A DNA stretch of 10,053 nucleotides from Candidatus Brocadiaceae bacterium (lineage in GTDB: Bacteria; Planctomycetota; MHYJ01; JACQXL01; CAKKQI01): contig CAKKQI010000442.1 of the NCBI GenBank assembly GCA_919901895.1, positions 1 through 10,053 on the forward strand, in the 5' to 3' direction. A program made the translations under genes and the position numbers. Position 1 is the stretch's first letter. Every line of letters starts with the position of its first letter. Of the stretch, positions 5,838 through 10,053 are shown piece by piece. A model generated the notes under the pieces. That model worked only from the letters and a program-made list of their open reading frames with translations, was not told the DNA's origin and searched no databases.

Positions 5838-7610
5838 ATGCTGAAAGAGGAAATTGTTAAATTAATTACCGCCCAATCTGATTTATCCTCAGATGAAATT
5901 GCCGAACTTCTGGAAAAACCGCACGTCCTACGTCCCGCCATTGGCGGGATTACGGAGTGTGGAAATAATGAAACTAAGGGTGATTATGCTTTAGCCTGTT
6001 TTAAATTAACCCAAAAAATAAAAAAATCACCTCAAGCCATTGCTTCCGAATTAGCCGGGCAACTCAAACCGGCTCCAGATAGTTTAATTGCTTCGGTTAA
6101 ACCGGCCGGCGGGTATATTAATTTTTTTGCCAACCCGGTTAAATTAACTCCGCTCATACTGGAAGCAATCCGGCAAAAAGGCAGTCAATACGGCTGTTCT
6201 GAATCCGGGCGGGGAAAAACCATTGTAATAGATTATTCATCCCCTAATATTGCCAAGCCGTTCGGCATCGGACATCTCCGCTCTACCGTTATCGGCCACG
6301 CCCTTTACAACATCTATGCGGCCTCGGGATATAAATGTGTCGGTCTGAATTATCTGGGAGATTGGGGTACGCAATTCGGAATGTTAATTGCCGACTATAA
6401 AAGAAATCGGGAATTATACCAACAGCTTTTATATAAAAAATTTCAATTCATTACCGTTTCTCTGGCTGAGCGGTATGCCGCGTATAACGAAGAAACCAAA
6501 AGCAACCCTGATTTATTAGACCAAGCTCGCCTGGAGTTCCAGAAATTAGAACAAGGCGACCCGGAAAACCTTGAGTTATGGCGTAACTTTAAGGAACTCA
6601 GTCTCACGGAATTCCAGCGAATCTATAAATTACTCGGGGTGGAATTTGATAAATATTCCGGCGAGTCTGAAGTAAACCGAGATATTGATCGGGTGATTGG
6701 TGAAATACAGCGGAAAGGATTATCGGAAATCAGCGACGGCGCTCTGGTCGTTAAACTTGAAAAATACGGAATGCCGCCCTGTCTTTTACGTAAAAGTGAT
6801 GGAGCGACCCTGTATGCGGCCCGGGATATTACCGCGGCGGTTCAACGTTATGAAACCTACAAATTCCATAAACTTATTTACGTGGTCGGCGCCGACCAGA
6901 AACTTCATTTCCGGCAGGTTTTTAAGGTCCTGGATTTAATGGGTTACGACTGGGCTAAAGATTGCGTGCACGTTGATTTCGGCCTGGTGCGGCTCTCGGG
7001 TGAAAAAATGTCCACCCGTAAAGGACAAACCGTTTTATTAGAAGAAGTCCTGGATAAAACTATTGAATTATCCCGGCTCGCCATGCAAAACCGGACCGCT
7101 GAATTAAAGGATAAGGTTGAGCCGTCTAAAGTTGAAACAGTCGCCCGGACCGTCGGTATCGGGGCCGTTGTTTTCAACGACCTTAAAAACCAGCGCATTA
7201 AAGATGTTGATTTCAACTGGGAGCAAATCCTATCTTTTGATGGCGAAACCGGCCCGTATTTGCAATATACGCATACCAGATTAGCCAGCTTGATGAAGAA
7301 ATATGATAGCAGCCTCCCCCCGGCCGGTCCCGGCTCAGAATATAAATTACCTGAAGAGGTTAATTTAATTAAACAAATGGGTGATTTCCCGGAAATCATT
7401 CAGCGCGCGGCCGATAAATATGAGCCGTCAATTATTTCTAATTACCTTTTAAACCTGGCTGGTTCATTTAACCGTTATTACCGTTATCATCGGATTATTT
7501 CCGATGATGCCGTCTTAACTCAGTCCAGAATTACCTTAGGCCGGTATTTACAACAAATTATATCTCAGGGTTTGAATCTGCTGGGAATTAAACTTCCGGA
7601 AGCAATGTAA
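5838..7610 (+). CDS. argS: Arginine-tRNA ligase (ArgRS, class I)
   Basis: Charges tRNA-Arg with arginine using ATP, in the cytoplasm. The 590-residue enzyme is complete. The N-terminal Add-1 domain contains GDYALACFKL (48-57). The Rossmann catalytic core carries SSPNIAKPFGIGHLRST (134-150), where the HIGH-box reads GIGH (143-146), and NYLGDWGTQFG (171-181). GADQKLHFRQ (351-360) and a KMS-type loop EKMSTRKG (389-396) follow. The DALR anticodon-binding domain begins near GETGPYLQYTHTR (469-481) and ends LLGIKLPEAM. An in-frame TGA at 5823-5825 limits the start to this ATG, but no Shine-Dalgarno precedes it. Residues about 29-44 look like extra sequence between LLEKP and ETKGDYAL. They are encoded by a palindromic stretch (5922-5961), which suggests an in-frame insertion in the tRNA-elbow-contacting domain. 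The gene is likely transcribed from 5592-5620 and coupled to the AsmA-like gene, whose ATG directly follows the argS stop. Confidence 0.97.
   Translation: MLKEEIVKLITAQSDLSSDEIAELLEKPHVLRPAIGGITECGNNETKGDYALACFKLTQKIKKSPQAIASELAGQLKPAPDSLIASVKPAGGYINFFANPVKLTPLILEAIRQKGSQYGCSESGRGKTIVIDYSSPNIAKPFGIGHLRSTVIGHALYNIYAASGYKCVGLNYLGDWGTQFGMLIADYKRNRELYQQLLYKKFQFITVSLAERYAAYNEETKSNPDLLDQARLEFQKLEQGDPENLELWRNFKELSLTEFQRIYKLLGVEFDKYSGESEVNRDIDRVIGEIQRKGLSEISDGALVVKLEKYGMPPCLLRKSDGATLYAARDITAAVQRYETYKFHKLIYVVGADQKLHFRQVFKVLDLMGYDWAKDCVHVDFGLVRLSGEKMSTRKGQTVLLEEVLDKTIELSRLAMQNRTAELKDKVEPSKVETVARTVGIGAVVFNDLKNQRIKDVDFNWEQILSFDGETGPYLQYTHTRLASLMKKYDSSLPPAGPGSEYKLPEEVNLIKQMGDFPEIIQRAADKYEPSIISNYLLNLAGSFNRYYRYHRIISDDAVLTQSRITLGRYLQQIISQGLNLLGIKLPEAM
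5922..5961 (+). repeat. Palindromic element inserted in frame in argS
   Basis: The core TCCCGCC (5933-5939) / GGCGGGA (5943-5949) is a perfect seven-base-pair stem with an ATT loop. It is flanked by imperfectly mirrored arms (CACGTCCTACG against TTACGGAGTGTG), so the whole 40-base stretch is an inverted repeat. It encodes roughly HVLRPAIGGITECG, which interrupts the usual ArgRS pattern of a short Pro-containing linker before GDYA. The core matches TCCCGCC/GGCGGGA in the spacer at 5485-5500. Confidence 0.65.
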
Positions 7611-9938
7611 ATGAAAAGAAAGCGATTAGTTATTTATCTTTTATTTCTGCTGGCCTTTTTAATCTTGCTGGTCGGGATTAATTTGCAGGTGCTGACCACT
7701 CAATTGGTAACCAAGGAACGGGTCGCTGAAGCGTTACAATCAATTTTTGAACAGCCGGTCCGGATCGGGGAAGTAAAATTCCGCTGGTTGAAAGGCATTG
7801 AAATTTACCGGTTGGAAATCCTTTCCGATGACGAAAACAATAAATTATTAAATGCCGACCTGGTAAAAATTAGTTATAATAAAATAGCCCTGCTGGAACG
7901 AAAACTGGCGCTGGAAGAAATAGAGTTTGTTTCCCCCGAATTGAATTTATTAGGCTGGCAGATTCAGAAGAAAAAACGCCCTCAGACGCAGATTACTTCA
8001 TTGCCGCATATTATTATTCGTAACGGAAAAGTTTCGCTGGCGGAAACACTTTTTTTTAAAAAAGATTACGTCCAGGTTCTGGAAAAAGTCAACCTGGATT
8101 TTTACCCTTTTTCCAATAATCGTTATTTAGTGGAAGGACAGATTGAAGCCGGCCTGTTCGGCTCATGGAGTATTAAAGGTGAAATGGACCTGACCTACCA
8201 GAATACCACCCTGACGGCCTTATCTAAAAATATCAATTTAAACGAACCTTTTCTGGAACGACTATCGGAACCGTTAAAACATATCTGGAACCGGTATCAA
8301 CCTCAAGGACTGGTTAATCTGGCGTTTAATATCAATTACCAGGAAAACCGGCCGAAACCTCTTGATGTCCAGGCGATTATTGATTGCCAGAATACCCGAA
8401 TGACTTTTATCGGTTTTCCTTACCAGGTTTCCAATCTGACCGGCCGGATTGAACTTCACGAAAGCGGTTTGTTGATAAAAAACCTTCAGGGTAAAAACGG
8501 CCAAACTGTTGTAAATATCAACGGTCATTCTGATGGTTATAATAAAGAGGCCGGTTTTGTCATTTCCCTGAACATTAAAAATCTTAATTTTGACCAGAAA
8601 CTTCATCTGGCTTTAAATGATAATTTAAAAAATGTCTGGAAAAATATTAATCCAGCCGGGATGATTGATGTCGCCGGAGAAATCACCCGGCCGGCCGGTC
8701 CCGACCACCACGAAAATTACCGCCTTAATTTTTCCTGCCAAAATAATCAGTTTAAAATAGCGTCTTTTCCTTATCCCCTGAGTGAGGTCCAGGGTGAAAT
8801 TGAATTTAAGGACAATGTGGTAAAAATCAAATCGCTTCTGGCCCGGAGAGATAAAACTAAAATAAAAATTGCCGGGGAATGGGATGGGTTGACTCAAAAC
8901 GCCGGCTATCTTTTAAATATTGAAGCCGTTGATGTAGAATTAAAAGATTACGCCCTGAAAGACGCTTTTACTCAACTCGCGAAAGGAGGGGCAAAATTGT
9001 GGGAAGAGAGCCAGCCGTCCGGTCCGGTTGATTTACGCCTGCAACTGAAACGGCCGTCCGCCTTAGGCGGAGGTCTTAACCAGAAAACAACCACCCGGCT
9101 GTTTCTTGATTGTAAAAGCATTAGTTTAAAATACGGCCCTTCGCAATATCCGTTATCAGGACTAACCGGGCAGATTGAATATTATGACCCGCCGTCCGGA
9201 GACGCACCGATAAAAAAAACGACCGGTCCGGAAGCGCACCTAAAACGGCTGGTCGCCCGAAACCAGAAAACCAATTTTGAAATAACCGGCAAAGTTCGCC
9301 TGCCCGATTCTTTTGAGACAACGGACCTTTTCCAGCAATATGAAATTAATATTAACGGAACCGATGTTCCGGTTGATGCCGGCGTTAAAAACTTATTACC
9401 CGATTCGTTAAAGAATTTTTTTAACCAGATTTCCCTGGCCGGCGAGGTTGATTTTTCCCTGGAATTAGATAAAAAATTAATTGCTTCAGCCCAACGGCCT
9501 GAGGAAAATGATTATCAAACGAATTACAAAGTATTGCTGAAATTATTAGATTGCTCGGCTGAGCCGGGAATTTCTTTAACTAAACTGAACGGAAATATTG
9601 ATATCCTGGGCGAAATATTAAAACAGGATTCTTCTTCAAAAGGAATATTGAAATTAAATCACGCGAAAACAGCCGATAAAGTTTTTGAAAACATCTCTTG
9701 TTCTTTTACGCAACACGGCAATCGTTTTAATTTTTATAATGTTCAGGGGACAATCTATAAAGGCATTGCCGCGTCCTCGCTGGTCATTACCACAACTGAT
9801 TATAGTTATCTAGGAGAAATAGATATTAGGGGCGTTGATATTAAAGAATTAGCCCGGGATACTTTTATGGCCGGACAGGATATCTCCGGACAATTGGCGG
9901 TGAAACTTGAGTTTTCCGGTCTGGGCAAAGACCCGTAA
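7611..9938 (+). CDS. AsmA/YhdP-like envelope protein with four degenerate repeats, ending at an in-frame TAA
   Basis: A 775-residue protein with a single N-terminal membrane helix (6-28) preceded by basic residues. A long beta-rich, presumably periplasmic region follows, the layout of the AsmA/TamB/YhdP superfamily linked to lipid transfer between inner and outer membranes. I count four degenerate repeats at about 211-325, 329-445, 445-587 and 587-745. Each has an L...W/F....P/S.G.V motif (W226, W343, W464, F604), a lone Cys (259, 376, 501, 648) and a G.I(E/D) motif (278, 395, 520, 661). The Trp-to-GxIE distance is 52 in repeats 1 and 2 but 56 in repeat 3, where a palindrome encodes SALGG. 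The ATG directly follows the argS stop, with GGAAG at 7598-7602, so translation is probably coupled. The TAA at 9936-9938 appears to truncate a longer protein, since the frame continues meaningfully. The superfamily call is by architecture; the exact substrate is unknown. Confidence 0.85.
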   Translation: MKRKRLVIYLLFLLAFLILLVGINLQVLTTQLVTKERVAEALQSIFEQPVRIGEVKFRWLKGIEIYRLEILSDDENNKLLNADLVKISYNKIALLERKLALEEIEFVSPELNLLGWQIQKKKRPQTQITSLPHIIIRNGKVSLAETLFFKKDYVQVLEKVNLDFYPFSNNRYLVEGQIEAGLFGSWSIKGEMDLTYQNTTLTALSKNINLNEPFLERLSEPLKHIWNRYQPQGLVNLAFNINYQENRPKPLDVQAIIDCQNTRMTFIGFPYQVSNLTGRIELHESGLLIKNLQGKNGQTVVNINGHSDGYNKEAGFVISLNIKNLNFDQKLHLALNDNLKNVWKNINPAGMIDVAGEITRPAGPDHHENYRLNFSCQNNQFKIASFPYPLSEVQGEIEFKDNVVKIKSLLARRDKTKIKIAGEWDGLTQNAGYLLNIEAVDVELKDYALKDAFTQLAKGGAKLWEESQPSGPVDLRLQLKRPSALGGGLNQKTTTRLFLDCKSISLKYGPSQYPLSGLTGQIEYYDPPSGDAPIKKTTGPEAHLKRLVARNQKTNFEITGKVRLPDSFETTDLFQQYEININGTDVPVDAGVKNLLPDSLKNFFNQISLAGEVDFSLELDKKLIASAQRPEENDYQTNYKVLLKLLDCSAEPGISLTKLNGNIDILGEILKQDSSSKGILKLNHAKTADKVFENISCSFTQHGNRFNFYNVQGTIYKGIAASSLVITTTDYSYLGEIDIRGVDIKELARDTFMAGQDISGQLAVKLEFSGLGKDP
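9057..9071 (+). repeat. Palindromic repeat inside the AsmA-like gene
   Basis: TCCGCCTTAGGCGGA is a 15-base odd palindrome, exactly five in-frame codons (Ser-Ala-Leu-Gly-Gly, residues 483-487). It is the exact reverse complement of 4923-4937 in the spacer before rpmB. It lies in the one segment where repeat 3 of the protein is four residues longer than repeats 1 and 2, consistent with insertion into a surface loop. Confidence 0.7.
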
Positions 9939-10053
9939 GAGTTAACCGGTTTAAACGGACGGCTTTATATTACCGACGCCCGCTTATGGGAAGTCCCGTT
10001 ATTCTTGAGTATTTTCCAGCGTTTATCCCTGTCCGAAAAACCTGTTTTTGAGG
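9939..10053 (+). pseudogene. Same-frame continuation of the AsmA-like gene after the TAA
   Basis: Directly after the TAA at 9936-9938 the same frame stays open for the remaining 38 codons. It reads ELTGLNGRLYITDARLWEVP and then LFLSIFQRLSLSEKPVFE up to the window edge. That is the kind of segment found near the C-terminus of AsmA/YhdP-type proteins: a gain of G.L/I.DG.LW.(L/V)P, then a hydrophobic stretch. There is no new start codon or ribosome site at the break. I infer that one reading frame was split by a nonsense change (CAA to TAA needs a single C-to-T), or that the assembly has an error there. It is a broken downstream fragment, not a separate gene. Confidence 0.6.

Noticed and set aside
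6264..6275. ArgRS HIGH box reads GIGH (first His replaced)
   Set aside because: ArgRS enzymes of several groups have Ser or Gly at this position, while the second His, the SSPNIAKP context and the KMS loop are intact, so it is not evidence of inactivity.

Overview
The window reads as chromosomal housekeeping DNA of an uncultured diderm (Gram-negative-type) bacterium of moderate GC. Supporting clues are an AsmA-like envelope protein, a zinc-ribbon L28, a six-helix membrane protein of a kind I associate with Planctomycetota/Omnitrophota genomes, and many short GC-rich palindromes scattered through spacers and genes. An Omnitrophota-like or other PVC-related lineage is my best guess. It rests on remembered resemblance, not a search.

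All genes are on the plus strand. Positions 1-42 are the Gly-Gly-Met tail of one groEL. A second, divergent groEL follows (89-1705), then dnaJ (1871-2965) and grpE (2982-3623). This is a chaperone cluster without dnaK in view. A strong sigma-70-type promoter (3699-3727) and a leader with two hairpins then serve an uncharacterised membrane protein (3842-4915), followed by rpmB (4966-5229). The 608-base spacer 5230-5837 holds no convincing gene. It contains a cluster of palindromes (5338-5537), a near-consensus promoter (5592-5620) and, just past its predicted start point, a 152-base nested inverted repeat resembling a MITE (5632-5783). argS (5838-7610) and an AsmA-like gene (7611-9938, start codon directly after the argS stop) form the last transcription unit.

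The second GroEL keeps substrate- and GroES-binding residues and the ATP-binding loop, but the catalytic aspartate (E. coli D398) is asparagine, the D155/R395 salt-bridge partners are both replaced, and the GGM tail is missing. It looks like a specialised, slow- or non-hydrolysing chaperonin subunit encoded beside a normal one.

Short palindromes appear to have inserted in frame into argS and into the third repeat of the AsmA-like protein. The AsmA palindrome is the exact reverse complement of one in the spacer before rpmB. The AsmA-like gene is also interrupted by an in-frame TAA, after which the same frame continues with family-like sequence to the window edge. I see no CRISPR array, tRNA, rRNA or recognisable riboswitch.
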